Source of the DNA: Rhodococcus koreensis
GTDB taxonomy: Bacteria; Actinomycetota; Actinomycetes; Mycobacteriales; Mycobacteriaceae
Direction of reading: 5' to 3'
DNA: 64,000 bases
Assembly (NCBI RefSeq): GCF_900105905.1
Contig: NZ_FNSV01000005.1
Location: 6,448,001 to 6,512,000, forward strand
A program made the position numbers and the translations under genes. Each line of letters opens with the position of its first letter. The first letter of the stretch is position 1. Below are positions 9,152 through 17,479 of the stretch, in pieces. The notes below the pieces were generated by a model that was given only the letters and a program-made list of their open reading frames with translations, made no database searches and was not told where the DNA came from.

Positions 9152-9791
9152 GGCGACCTGCCTTCCGGTCTGTCGGTGCGGGGACGACGCCTTCCGCGGC
9201 GAAGGCGTCGAGAACGAAATCGGCGGTGATGCGATGCCACCACCACGGCCGGGTGAGCATGAAATGGCCGGCTCCGGAGAGCGGATGCCAGGAGGCGTTC
9301 ACTCCGCGCGCCAGTGCCTGTTCGGTCTGGATCCGGGAGGCGACGGGGTCCGTCCAGCGGTCGGCGGTTCCGTGCGCGACCATCAGGCTGCGGTCGGCAG
9401 GCACCAGATCGGCGTCGGATTCGGGCCACCAGGGTGCGAGGGCGGCGATCGCCCGGACGTTGTCGAGGTCGGCGAGGTGCGCGGCGACGCGGCCGCCCAT
9501 CGAATGCCCGACGACGGCGACGGGGACGTCCCCGAACCGCAGTCGGGCCCGCTCGAGGGCTATCCGGGCGTCGTGCAACGGGCTGGCCTCGGGGGCGTTC
9601 CATCCGCGGACCCGGTACTGCAGCCGTTGCACGGCGATGCCGTGGGGTCCGAGCGTCGACCTCAGGGACCGGGCCAACCAGATCATGCGCAGGTTAGACA
9701 GGTGCCAGCAGCGTGACGGGTCCTGACTGCGTGGTTTGCCGCCGGGCAGCACGAGCACGTACGCCGGGGCGGTGGGTGAGCCTCTCTCCAT
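9144..9791 (-). CDS. Alpha/beta hydrolase, first gene of the SigK operon
   Basis: 215-residue alpha/beta hydrolase. Nucleophile elbow GHSMGG near residue 95, followed by GTADRWTDP (Asp region) near 142 and GAGHFMLTRP (His) near 175; an HGTAD-type dienelactone hydrolase-like arrangement. The N-terminus YVLVLPGGKP holds the oxyanion-hole strand. No signal peptide, so cytoplasmic. ATG at 9791 is chosen because homologous sequence starts there and because a SigK-type -10 (CCGAAT, 9804-9799) ends only 7 nt upstream, which implies a leaderless or near-leaderless transcript. Not part of the mycobacterial gene order as I know it, so a local addition to the regulon. Substrate unknown. Confidence 0.85.
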   Translation of the reverse strand: MERGSPTAPAYVLVLPGGKPRSQDPSRCWHLSNLRMIWLARSLRSTLGPHGIAVQRLQYRVRGWNAPEASPLHDARIALERARLRFGDVPVAVVGHSMGGRVAAHLADLDNVRAIAALAPWWPESDADLVPADRSLMVAHGTADRWTDPVASRIQTEQALARGVNASWHPLSGAGHFMLTRPWWWHRITADFVLDAFAAEGVVPAPTDRKAGRHA

Positions 9792-9798
9792 ATCAATT

Positions 9799-9825
9799 AT
9801 TCGGAGCTGACTGTGCATCGGATGG
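9799..9825 (-). promoter_or_regulatory. SigK-type promoter P1 for the lipid operon
   Basis: On the minus strand CCATCC (9825-9820), a 15-nt spacer and CCGAAT (9804-9799). The two hexamers match the mycobacterial SigK consensus. The ATG of the hydrolase follows 7 nt after the -10, so the mRNA would have little or no leader. Drives 9791 leftward, possibly through sigK-rskA. Confidence 0.8.
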
Positions 9826-9841
9826 GCGGACCCCGCACCCG

Positions 9842-9887
9842 CACGTGAGTGGGAAAGCGTGCCGGACCACGCTTTCCCACTCACGTG
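9842..9887. repeat. Family A palindrome, 20-bp perfect arms
   Basis: CACGTGAGTGGGAAAGCGTG at 9842-9861 and its exact reverse complement at 9868-9887, loop CCGGAC. Lies 9 nt beyond the stop of the MPT83-like gene and upstream of promoter P1. Compared with the copy at 2120 the arms differ at paired positions, with compensatory changes that keep the stem. Confidence 0.9.
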
Positions 9888-9896
9888 GGGGGATGC

Positions 9897-10562
9897 CTAC
9901 TGGGGCATCAGGACGGAGTCGACGAGGTACACCGTGGCGTTGGCGGTCTGGACGCCGCCGCAGATGACGCCTGCGTCGTTGACCTTCAGGTCGTCACCCG
10001 AACCGGTGACGGTGACCGTGCCGCCCTCGACGGTCGTGTGCTCGCCGGCGATGTCACTCGGCGCGATCTGGCCGGGGACCACGTGGTACGTCAGGACCTT
10101 GGTGAGCAGGGCCGGGTCGGTCTTGAGGGTCTCGATCGTGGCCGGGTCGACCTTCGCGAACGCGGCATCCACCGGCGCGAAGACCGTGAACTGCCCGCTG
10201 TTCAGCGTGTCGACGAGGTTGACCTGCGGGTTGAGCTGACCGGACACGGCGGCGGTGAGCGTGGTGAGCAGCGGGTTGTTGGACGCGGCCGTCGCAACCG
10301 GATCCTGCGCCATGCCACTGACCGAACCTGCGCCGTCCGGAACCGTCTTCGCGTACTCGGCGCAGCCCGGGCCGACCAGGTTGGCGGCGGGATCGGCCAT
10401 CGCGGACGAGGTCATCGAACCGGACGACATCGACTCGGACGTCATCGCCTCCGAAGCGGAGCCGCTGCTGGACGAGCCGCTGTCGTCCGACGAACACGCC
10501 GAGCCCAGCAGGGCCAGGGACGTGCTCGCGGCGACTGCCAGGACTCGTGTGGTGATCTTCAT
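9897..10562 (-). CDS. mpt83: MPT83/MPT70-like fasciclin-domain lipoprotein
   Basis: 221-residue secreted lipoprotein. Signal peptide with lipobox ALLGSAC (Cys near residue 23), a Ser/Met-rich linker, then one FAS1 domain (about residues 85-221) with [20 protein letters not shown] (H1 box) and LTYHVVPGQ (H2 box). The stretch [15 protein letters not shown] is nearly identical to that of mycobacterial MPT83/MPT70, the classic SigK-regulated antigens. Its own SigK-type promoter lies at 10613-10639. Known mycobacterial counterparts are abundant surface or secreted proteins; the function here is inferred to be cell-surface adhesion or envelope. In mycobacteria mpt83/mpt70 are far from sigK; here the regulator and target are neighbours. 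Confidence 0.93.
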   Translation of the reverse strand: MKITTRVLAVAASTSLALLGSACSSDDSGSSSSGSASEAMTSESMSSGSMTSSAMADPAANLVGPGCAEYAKTVPDGAGSVSGMAQDPVATAASNNPLLTTLTAAVSGQLNPQVNLVDTLNSGQFTVFAPVDAAFAKVDPATIETLKTDPALLTKVLTYHVVPGQIAPSDIAGEHTTVEGGTVTVTGSGDDLKVNDAGVICGGVQTANATVYLVDSVLMPQ

Positions 10563-10612
10563 CAGAATTTGCCTCTCTCCGGTGTGAGTGCGGGGGAGCA
10601 CCATCGACAGGC

Positions 10613-10639
10613 ATTCGGAGCGGTCTTCCGAACGGATGG
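10613..10639 (-). promoter_or_regulatory. SigK-type promoter P2 for the MPT83-like gene
   Basis: Minus strand: CCATCC (10639-10634), 15-nt spacer, CCGAAT (10618-10613), within the longer shared -10 context GCTCCGAAT also seen at P1. Leaves a leader of about 45 nt before the ATG at 10562 with a purine-rich GGAGAGAGG Shine-Dalgarno region. Confidence 0.82.
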
Positions 10640-10662
10640 GTCGAAAGTTCTCTCGCAGCGAC

Positions 10663-10689
10663 CCATCCGATCCGGAATGGGCATCGAAT
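10663..10689 (+). promoter_or_regulatory. SigK-type promoter P3 for the lipocalin gene
   Basis: Plus strand: CCATCC (10663-10668), 15-nt spacer, TCGAAT (10684-10689; one change from CCGAAT). It is back-to-back with P2; their -35 regions form an inverted repeat GGATGGGTCG/CGACCCATCC (10634-10643 and 10659-10668). Confidence 0.7.
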
Positions 10690-10768
10690 ACCCCGAGAGA
10701 GGGTGCTGCGCCGGCCCTCTGTTTTGGCTGCCCGTTTCGTCGACCGCATGATGTTGAAAGGATTCGAG

Positions 10769-11371
10769 ATGACACCGTCGAAGGTCCGTGGGATCGCCGC
10801 CGCACTGTCGGCCGCCGCCGCGGCTGTGCTGCTGGCGGCCGGCCCCGCACACGCTCAACCGGGTGCGCTCGCCCCCGTACCATCCCTCGACGTCCAGAGG
10901 TACCTGGGCACGTGGTATCAGTTGGCCGCTGTGCCACAGCCGTTCAATCTCGACTGCGCGCGGGACACGAGGGCGACGTACGGACTGATCGACCCGTCGA
11001 ACGTCAGCGTCGCCAACAGGTGCACCACGTGGGCGGGTGGGACGAACGGGATCACGGGCAACGCGCGCGTCAACGATCCGGTCACCAATGCGCAACTCCA
11101 CGTGAGTTTCCCGGACGTGCCGTTCCAGAGTGCGGCGGACGGTCCCACCAACTATGTGGTCACCTACATCGCCGACGACTATTCGTGGGCGCTGGTCGGT
11201 GACCCGGCACGGGTGTCGGGTTTCGTGCTCTCCCGCACTCCGGCGGTCGACGACGCGGGGTGGCAGCAGATCCGGCAGGTGGTGGAATCGCGGGGCTACA
11301 ACTCGTGCCTGTTGCTGACGTCCCCGACCACCGGTGGCAGAGAGGGGATTCAGCCGCTCTGCACGGTCTGA
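10769..11371 (+). CDS. Secreted lipocalin family protein
   Basis: 200 residues with a Sec signal peptide (hydrophobic stretch about 8-24, cleavage after AHA) and a bacterial Blc-type lipocalin domain. The hallmark [14 protein letters not shown] near residue 48 is followed by [34 protein letters not shown] and [12 protein letters not shown]. Such proteins bind fatty acids or other lipids outside the membrane. ATG at 10769 has AAAGGA 7 nt upstream; a longer frame from 10703 would place the start on the promoter and is rejected. Divergent from the MPT83-like gene and preceded by a SigK-type promoter, so it is a likely SigK target. Its last 22 nt overlap the convergent gene. Confidence 0.9.
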   Translation: MTPSKVRGIAAALSAAAAAVLLAAGPAHAQPGALAPVPSLDVQRYLGTWYQLAAVPQPFNLDCARDTRATYGLIDPSNVSVANRCTTWAGGTNGITGNARVNDPVTNAQLHVSFPDVPFQSAADGPTNYVVTYIADDYSWALVGDPARVSGFVLSRTPAVDDAGWQQIRQVVESRGYNSCLLLTSPTTGGREGIQPLCTV

Positions 11372-12831
11372 CGGGCCGCCGACCCGGTGATGTTCTCCAT
11401 CATGCCTTTGAAGATGATTCCGTGGAACGGCAGGATCGAGTACCAGTACAGCCGCCCGGCCAACCCTTTGGGGAAGAAGATTGCCCGCTGATCGAGGCGG
11501 GACCGGTCGGGATCCACACTGTGGACGGTCCATTCGAGCCACGCCCCGCCCGGTGCCCGCATCTCGGCGCGCAGCCGGAGCAGCGACCCCCGGTCGATGC
11601 GTTCGACCCGCCAGAAGTCCAGGGGGTCACCGGTGTTGAGCTGCGCGGGGTTCCGGCGTCCACGCGTGAGACCGACGCCGCCGACGACGCGGTCGAGCCA
11701 GCCGCGCACGGACCACGCGAGTGGGAACGAGTACCAGCCGTTCTCGCCGCCGATGCTCTCGACGACGGTCCACAGCGTTGCGGCGTCGGCGTCGCAGTCC
11801 TTGGTGCGTTCGTCGGTGTAGACGACCTCACCGGCCCAGTCGGGATCGGACGGCAACGGATCGGAGGGGGCGCCGACCGGGGACGCACTGGCCCACGTCG
11901 TCTCCACCTCGCCGTTGTCGATGCGCCGCAACGCCAATCGGACAGCGTCCCGGTACGTCGTCAGGCCGGCCTTCGGCGGCGGGATCACGTCGTCGATGTC
12001 GTGCTCGCCTGCGACGGCGTCGTTGTGGAGTGATTCGATCAGGGCCCGCCCGAGTGAGCGGGGGATCGGGGTGACCAGACCGATCCACAGGCCCGCGAGT
12101 TTCGGGGTCAGCACCGGGAGGACGAGGATGCGACGCTGACGCAAACCGGCGACCTCGGCGTACGTCTGCATCATCTCGCCGTAGCGGAGGACGTCGGGGC
12201 CACCGATGTCGAACGTGCGACTGCGCGGCAACGGCGCCTCGGCCGCGGCGACGAGGTAGTGCAGCACGTCGCGGACCGCGATCGGCTGGATCTTGTTGTT
12301 CACCCACCGCGGCGTCGTCATCACGGGGAGCCGGTTGGTGAGGTGGCGGATCATCTCGAACGATGCCGAACCGGAGCCGATGACCACCCCGGCCTGCAGA
12401 ACCATTGTGGGGACACCGGAGTCGACGAGGATCCGTCCCACCTGGGTGCGGGACCGCAGGTGCGGCGAGAGATCCGCCGAATCGGGATGCAGTCCGCCGA
12501 GGTAGACGATCCGGCCGACACCTGCCGTGCGGGCCGCCTCGGCCACGTTCTCCGCGCTGATGCGTTCGGCCTTCTCGAACTCGTCCGCCCCTCCCATCGA
12601 GTGCACGAGGTAGTAGACGACATCCATGTCTGCGAAAGCGGCAGAAAGGGATTCGGGGTCACTCAGATCGCCGCGAGCGATTTCGACATCGGACGCCCAC
12701 GGAACGTCGGTCAGTTTTTCCGGTGAACGCACCAGTACCCGCACCCGGTGGCCGGCTTCCGCGAGCCGGGGAGCGAGGCGTCCGCCGATGTATCCGGTGG
12801 CTCCGGTGACCAGTACACGTAACTGCGTCAT
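11350..12831 (-). CDS. SDR (NAD(P)-binding) domain fused to DUF2867
   Basis: 493-residue two-domain protein. N-terminal atypical SDR with VLVTGATGYIGGRLAPRLAE and an internal YYLVHSMGG segment, and a region around 135-160 with QAGVVIGSGSASFEMIRHL. The C-terminal half from about residue 330 matches DUF2867/SRPBCC-like: Y-S-F-P-L-A-W-S-V-R-G-W-L-D, DPLDFWRVERIDRGSLLRL, and the final WYSILPFHGIIF. Widespread in Rhodococcus and mycobacteria; function not known. Start ATG at 12831 (MTQLRVL) preferred over the GTG two codons earlier. Convergent with the lipocalin, overlapping by 22 nt. Divergent from the next SDR-like gene, suggesting shared control. Confidence 0.88.
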   Translation of the reverse strand: MTQLRVLVTGATGYIGGRLAPRLAEAGHRVRVLVRSPEKLTDVPWASDVEIARGDLSDPESLSAAFADMDVVYYLVHSMGGADEFEKAERISAENVAEAARTAGVGRIVYLGGLHPDSADLSPHLRSRTQVGRILVDSGVPTMVLQAGVVIGSGSASFEMIRHLTNRLPVMTTPRWVNNKIQPIAVRDVLHYLVAAAEAPLPRSRTFDIGGPDVLRYGEMMQTYAEVAGLRQRRILVLPVLTPKLAGLWIGLVTPIPRSLGRALIESLHNDAVAGEHDIDDVIPPPKAGLTTYRDAVRLALRRIDNGEVETTWASASPVGAPSDPLPSDPDWAGEVVYTDERTKDCDADAATLWTVVESIGGENGWYSFPLAWSVRGWLDRVVGGVGLTRGRRNPAQLNTGDPLDFWRVERIDRGSLLRLRAEMRAPGGAWLEWTVHSVDPDRSRLDQRAIFFPKGLAGRLYWYSILPFHGIIFKGMMENITGSAARQTVQSG

Positions 12832-12890
12832 TCCCACACGCTACCCGTCGTTGTCACCGCCGCGCGGCCTGTCGCGACTATGGTCGGGTC

Positions 12891-14243
12891 ATGGGCATCG
12901 TGCATTCGAGCGTGGTCGAGGCCTCGCGGGACGAGTTGTTCGCCTGGCACACCAGGGCCGGGGCGTTCGCCCGGCTCTCACCGCCGTGGCAGCCGCTCAG
13001 TCTCGCGAAGGAATCCGAGTCTCTGGAATCGGGTCGTGCCGAATTGCGCATGCCCGGCGGCCTGACGTGGGTCGCGCAGCACGACGCGAAGGAATACGAC
13101 CCTCCGCACCGGTTCGTCGACTATTCGGCCGCCCTGCCGCTGCGCCTGCTGGTGCCGTGGCGGCACACGCACACGTTCGACGTGGTGTCCGAGGACCGGA
13201 CCCGGGTCACCGACCGGGTCGACACCATCGTGCCCGGTCAGTTCCTCCGGTCGACGTTCGTCTACCGGCACCGTCAACTCGCCGACGACGTAGACCGGCA
13301 CCACTGGGCGTCCACGCTCCTGCCCGGCCCCCTCACGATCGCGGTGACGGGCAGTTCGGGGCTCGTCGGCTCCGCCCTGACGGCGTTCCTGAGCACGGGC
13401 GGGCATCGGGTGATCCGTCTCGTGCGCCGCGCTCCCAGCACGCCCGACGAGCGGCGCTGGAATCCGGATGCGCCTGCCGCGGACCTGCTCGACGGCGTCG
13501 ACGCGGTGATCCACCTGGCAGGCGCGTCCATCGCGGGACGGTTCACCGACGGTCATCGCCGGGCGATCAGGGACAGTCGTATCGAACCCACGCGGCGGCT
13601 CGCGGAGGTGGCGGCCGCATCCGGGCAGGGACCGAAGGCGTTCGTCAGTGCGTCGGCGATCGGGTACTACGGGCCCGACCGCGGCGACGAGGTGCTGCAC
13701 GAGCAGGATGCGCGGGGCGACGGCTTCCTCGCCGACGTCGTGGCGGACTGGGAGGACGCGGCGACGCCGGCAGCGGACGCCGGACTGCGGGTGGTGCAGG
13801 TCCGCACGGGGATCGTCCAGTCGCCGAGCGGCGGTGTGCTGCGCCTGCAGCGGCCGCTGTTCGAGGTCGGACTCGGGGGTCGCCTGGGCGCCGGAACGCA
13901 GTGGCTGTCGTGGATCGACATCGACGATCTGATCGACGTCTACCACCGCGCCGTCGTGGATTCGGGGTTGAGCGGGCCGGTGAACGCGGTGGCGCCGAAT
14001 CCTGTTCGCAACGAGGAGTACACCGCGGTCCTGGCGTCGGTGCTGCATCGACCGGCCTTTCTTCCGGTGCCCGATTTCGGTCCGAAACTGCTGCTCGGGG
14101 AACAGGGTGCGCGTGAGCTCGCCCTGGCCGATCAGCGGGTCGCCCCCGGCAAGCTCGAGGGCCGCGGCCACCGGTTCCGGCGGCCCGACCTCGACGCGGC
14201 GCTGCGCCACCAGCTCGGCCGGTTCAGGACGGACGAGGGGTAG
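12891..14243 (+). CDS. SRPBCC domain fused to TIGR01777/YfcH-type epimerase
   Basis: 450 residues. Residues 1-145 form a SRPBCC/START-like ligand-binding domain; from about 150 an atypical SDR begins (LTIAVTGSSGLVGSALTAFL), with HLAGASIAGRF, SASAIGYYG near 255, QWLSWIDIDDLIDVY near 335, and a C-terminal DUF1731 segment ending EGRGHRFRRPDLDAALRH. This fusion is the standard actinobacterial form of YfcH-like proteins; the reaction is unknown. The start ATGGGCATCGTG is the only one that keeps the full SRPBCC domain. It is divergent from the DUF2867 protein 59 nt away. Confidence 0.9.
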   Translation: MGIVHSSVVEASRDELFAWHTRAGAFARLSPPWQPLSLAKESESLESGRAELRMPGGLTWVAQHDAKEYDPPHRFVDYSAALPLRLLVPWRHTHTFDVVSEDRTRVTDRVDTIVPGQFLRSTFVYRHRQLADDVDRHHWASTLLPGPLTIAVTGSSGLVGSALTAFLSTGGHRVIRLVRRAPSTPDERRWNPDAPAADLLDGVDAVIHLAGASIAGRFTDGHRRAIRDSRIEPTRRLAEVAAASGQGPKAFVSASAIGYYGPDRGDEVLHEQDARGDGFLADVVADWEDAATPAADAGLRVVQVRTGIVQSPSGGVLRLQRPLFEVGLGGRLGAGTQWLSWIDIDDLIDVYHRAVVDSGLSGPVNAVAPNPVRNEEYTAVLASVLHRPAFLPVPDFGPKLLLGEQGARELALADQRVAPGKLEGRGHRFRRPDLDAALRHQLGRFRTDEG

Positions 14244-14264
14244 CGCAGCGCAACCGACGATCGA

Positions 14265-15590
14265 TCAGGTGGTCGCCGGCACCTGCGGGGTGTGCACCGG
14301 AGCCTTGGTGGAGATCTTCGCCGCCGCCGCGGCGAGGAGGCAGATGCCGGCGATCGCCGTGGCGGCCAGCACCCAGTTGTCGTCGCCGCCGATCAGGGCA
14401 TAGCAGATGGTGGGTGCGAATCCGGTCAGCAGGAAGCTCAACTGGGTGGACACCGCGACGCCGGTGTATCGCACGTTCGGGGTGAACATCTCGGCGAAGA
14501 ACGACGGCCACAGCGCGTTCGGGGCGGAATACACGACGCCCTTGAGCGCCACCGTCGCGATGACGATGAGAACGGTGCTGCCGGTGGCGATCGCACCGAG
14601 GAATCCGTAGACACCGACTGCGCAGAGCAGGCAGCCGCTGGCATACACCACTTTCCGGCCGATGCGGTCCGCGATGAAACCGAACAGCGGATGGAAGAAC
14701 AGGGCAACCACCTGGCTCGCCGCGATCGCCGAGAGCATCGTGGAGCGATCGACGCCGTGTTCCTGCGTCGCGTAGGACAGGCCGAAGACGATGACGATCG
14801 TCGAGATGACCGTGTTGAATGCGGCGACGAAGACGATCACGGTCGCGCGGAGCTGAGTGCGCAGGAGGGTCGTCACCGGGAATTCGGCTACAGCGTCTTC
14901 CTTTTCGGCCTCGACGAATTCGGGAGACTCGTCCACTCCGCGCCGCACGAGCAGGGTGATGAACACCATGATGAAGCTGAGCAGGAACGGGATCCGCCAT
15001 CCCCAGGTCAGCAATTGCTCCTCCGGGAGCGCTCCCACCGGAATGAAGATCAACGTGGCCAGGATCGAACCGGTGGCGGCTCCGTTCAGGAGCCAACTCG
15101 TGTAGAAGCCGCGGCTCTTCTCGGGGGAGTGTTCCATGGTGAGCAGGCTGGCCCCGACCTGCTCGCCGCCTGCGGAGATTCCCTGCAGCAGTCGGCACAC
15201 GACGAGGAGAGCCGGGGCGGCGGCGCCGATGGTCGCATGGGTGGGCAGCAGTCCGATGGCGAACGTCGACGCGCCCATCAGGAGCAGCGTGAAGAGCAGC
15301 ACGTTCTTGCGGCCGATCCGGTCGCCGGCGTGCCCGAACAGCAGGGCGCCGACGGGCCGTGCGATGTACGCGGCCCCGAACGTCGCGAGCGACGCGAGCG
15401 TGCCTGCGGCGGAATCGCTGTTGGGGAAGAAGATCTTGCCGAACACCAGGGCGGCGGCGGTGCCGTAGACGAAGAAGTCGTAGTACTCGACGACGCTGCC
15501 GAGGAAACTTCCCAGTGCGGCTCTGCGGGCCATCTTCTTGCTGGGGTGCGGTGTCGGTTCCGCGACGAGGGGACGTTCAGGGGTGGGCAT
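14265..15590 (-). CDS. MFS transporter, metabolite:H+ symporter (MHS/shikimate-type)
   Basis: 441 residues with 12 predicted transmembrane helices. MHS-family signature parts are visible: SFLGSVVEYYDFFVYG near residue 30, FGHAGDRIGRKNVLL near 90, RLLQGISAGGEQ near 135, and GFIADRIGRKVVYASG near 305. MHS members import shikimate, proline/betaine, citrate, alpha-ketoglutarate or protocatechuate-type acids. Third gene of a leftward set with a TIM-barrel isomerase and an SDR and probably brings in their substrate. Start ATG at 15590 follows GGACCACTCCCG on the coding strand, a weak ribosome site. Confidence 0.9.
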   Translation of the reverse strand: MPTPERPLVAEPTPHPSKKMARRAALGSFLGSVVEYYDFFVYGTAAALVFGKIFFPNSDSAAGTLASLATFGAAYIARPVGALLFGHAGDRIGRKNVLLFTLLLMGASTFAIGLLPTHATIGAAAPALLVVCRLLQGISAGGEQVGASLLTMEHSPEKSRGFYTSWLLNGAATGSILATLIFIPVGALPEEQLLTWGWRIPFLLSFIMVFITLLVRRGVDESPEFVEAEKEDAVAEFPVTTLLRTQLRATVIVFVAAFNTVISTIVIVFGLSYATQEHGVDRSTMLSAIAASQVVALFFHPLFGFIADRIGRKVVYASGCLLCAVGVYGFLGAIATGSTVLIVIATVALKGVVYSAPNALWPSFFAEMFTPNVRYTGVAVSTQLSFLLTGFAPTICYALIGGDDNWVLAATAIAGICLLAAAAAKISTKAPVHTPQVPATT

Positions 15591-15655
15591 CGGGAGTGGT
15601 CCTTTGGCTGTGTCACCCGGCGGTGGGTGAGGCGACGGTGTGGTGACGGGGCCGG

Positions 15656-16426
15656 TCACGGCGCGGCAGCGAGTTGGGCTCCCCCGCAGACGTGCAGGAC
15701 TTCGCCCGAGACGAACCGGGCCTTGTCGGAGGCGAGGAATTCGACGGCGTCGACGATGTCGTCTGCTGTCGCGAGGCGGCCCAGCGGCGACATCCTGGTG
15801 TGCTTCTCGACGAAGAGAGCGAACTCCTCGTCCGTGCGCCCGCCCTTCGTGAACGGTGTGACGACCATGCTGGGAGCGACGGCATTGGCGGTCACGCCGA
15901 GCGGTCCGAGTTCGACTGCGAGCGAGCGGGTGAGACCGACGACGCCGGCTTTGGACGTGACGTAGGCGGTGGGCCCGCCGCTCAACCAGGTGCGTGAGGT
16001 GATGTTGACGACGCGCCCGGTTCCGGTGCGCGTCCAGATCGGGATGGCGGAGCGGCACAGCGACATCGGACCGCGGAGGTTCACCGCCATCGCGGTGTCC
16101 CATTCGGTGTGGTCGACGTCTCCGAGTCGTGCCCGCGGGTTGACGGCCGCGTTGTTGACCAGGCGGTCCAGCCGGCCGAACTCTTCGTCGATTCGCTTGA
16201 CGGCGAGGCGGATCGATTCGTCGTCGGAGATGTCGACCACCCAGCCGTGGACCTGCGCACCGGTCTCCTCGGACAGTTGCCCGGCGACCGTCTGCACGGC
16301 CTCCGCGTTGTTGTCGAGGAGGATGACGGTGTCTCCGTCCCGGGCGAATCGGCGGCTGATCGCCGAGCCGAGGGCGCCTGCTCCTCCCGTCACGACGGAG
16401 AGTGGGAAACGGTGAAGCTCGTTCAT
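15656..16426 (-). CDS. Short-chain dehydrogenase/reductase
   Basis: 256-residue classical SDR. Cofactor loop TGGAGALGSAIS near residue 14, NNAA motif (LVNNAAVNPRA) near 92, active site Ser in NITSRTWLSGG and YVTSK near 155-159, and a C-terminal ASDKARFVSGEVLHVCGG. An Asp (LLDNN) after the second beta strand suggests NAD preference. Lies between the transporter and the TIM-barrel isomerase in one leftward set with 29-65 nt gaps. Likely oxidises or reduces a hydroxyl of a cyclic acid or sugar derivative; substrate not identifiable from sequence. Confidence 0.92.
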   Translation of the reverse strand: MNELHRFPLSVVTGGAGALGSAISRRFARDGDTVILLDNNAEAVQTVAGQLSEETGAQVHGWVVDISDDESIRLAVKRIDEEFGRLDRLVNNAAVNPRARLGDVDHTEWDTAMAVNLRGPMSLCRSAIPIWTRTGTGRVVNITSRTWLSGGPTAYVTSKAGVVGLTRSLAVELGPLGVTANAVAPSMVVTPFTKGGRTDEEFALFVEKHTRMSPLGRLATADDIVDAVEFLASDKARFVSGEVLHVCGGAQLAAAP

Positions 16427-16456
16427 GGTGGTCCTGTCGATATGCGATGGGTGGGT

Positions 16457-17308
16457 TCAGAGTCGTTGCGTCAGAGGGGTTTCGAAGTCTGCGTGTTGCC
16501 GCAGGAACCGGGCGTTGAAGTGCAGCCGGTCGTGAACGGGCCGGGAGTCGCTGAAATCTTCGACGGAGACCCACCCGCGGTAGCCGGCCTCGGCGAGCAG
16601 GCCGAGAACCCGGGGGATGTCGGCGACGCCGTCGTCCATGGGTGACCACCGGTGGGTCCACACCCCGCCTCCGGCCGGCCTGACGTACTGGGCGTTCTTG
16701 ACGTGGACGTGGGCGAGGTGGTCACCGAGAATCTGCAGGGCCATGCGGTGGTCTTCGTACCCTTCCACCACCAGATTCCCGACGTCGTAGATCACTCCCA
16801 CCCGGTCGGGTGACAGGTGGCCGATGAGCTGATGGGCGAGTGAGACGCTGGGGCAGAGGGAACGCTGATGGATCTCGAGCAGCGCCTGCACGTCGTACCG
16901 CGCGGCCAGGGTCGCGACGTGGTCGAAGAACTCCCGTGCTTCGGCGAACAGCCGGTGGAAACCGCTGTCGTCCATCCACGGCGCGCGTAGCCGAATGCTC
17001 GGAACCGCATTGTCCCGGGCGATCCGCATCATGTCCTCGACGCCGGCGACGTCACCGCACTCGACGTACGGGCTGAGTGCGACCACCTCCAACTCTGCGG
17101 CCCGGGTTCGCGTGCAGATGTCGGAGACCGCGCGAGGCTCGGGAGCGACGGTGCAGCGGTTGTTGGTGAGGAAGTGCGGGGTGCCGGAGTTGCCGATGTC
17201 GTGTGCGACGCGCCATTCGATACCCGCATAGCCCGCCCCGGCCGCCGCGTCGATCGCTTCGGCCGGGGACAGGGACGGCAGGCATGCGGAATAGATCCCG
17301 AGCTTCAT
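16457..17308 (-). CDS. TIM-barrel sugar-phosphate isomerase/dehydroshikimate dehydratase-like protein
   Basis: 283 residues of the AP-endonuclease-2/xylose-isomerase-like TIM barrel. It starts MKLGIYSACLPSLSPAEAID; metal-ligand segments are LLEIHQRS (Glu), VGVIYDVGNL (Asp), HLAHVHVKNA (His) and GWVSVEDFSD (Glu). The family includes sugar and inositol isomerases/epimerases, hydroxypyruvate isomerase and 3-dehydroshikimate dehydratase. With an MHS transporter, an SDR and a LysR regulator beside it, breakdown of a shikimate/quinate-like acid is one reading, but not proven. First gene of the leftward set; the LysR-type operator at 17415-17433 lies 107 nt upstream. Confidence 0.85.
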   Translation of the reverse strand: MKLGIYSACLPSLSPAEAIDAAAGAGYAGIEWRVAHDIGNSGTPHFLTNNRCTVAPEPRAVSDICTRTRAAELEVVALSPYVECGDVAGVEDMMRIARDNAVPSIRLRAPWMDDSGFHRLFAEAREFFDHVATLAARYDVQALLEIHQRSLCPSVSLAHQLIGHLSPDRVGVIYDVGNLVVEGYEDHRMALQILGDHLAHVHVKNAQYVRPAGGGVWTHRWSPMDDGVADIPRVLGLLAEAGYRGWVSVEDFSDSRPVHDRLHFNARFLRQHADFETPLTQRL

Positions 17309-17414
17309 CGGTCTCCTACGGGTGAGTGGGGCTTCGGAGGGCGGTTCGTCCTCGACTGCATTCCATTAGAGACCGCCATCACAGCGCTTGTCCAAGCCCT
17401 GTTGAGCACATCGC

Positions 17415-17433
17415 TTATGCCCTGAAGGCATAA
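17415..17433. promoter_or_regulatory. LysR-type operator (TTATGCC-N5-GGCATAA)
   Basis: Perfect 7-bp inverted repeat TTATGCC CTGAA GGCATAA centred 56 nt before the LysR start and in the only intergenic space shared with the divergent isomerase operon. It fits the T-N11-A rule for LysR binding sites. The only strong inverted repeat I saw in this gap. Confidence 0.75.
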
Positions 17434-17479
17434 CCGGTGTCGTATTCTGGTCGAACGACGGTAGTGGAGGTAACCGACC

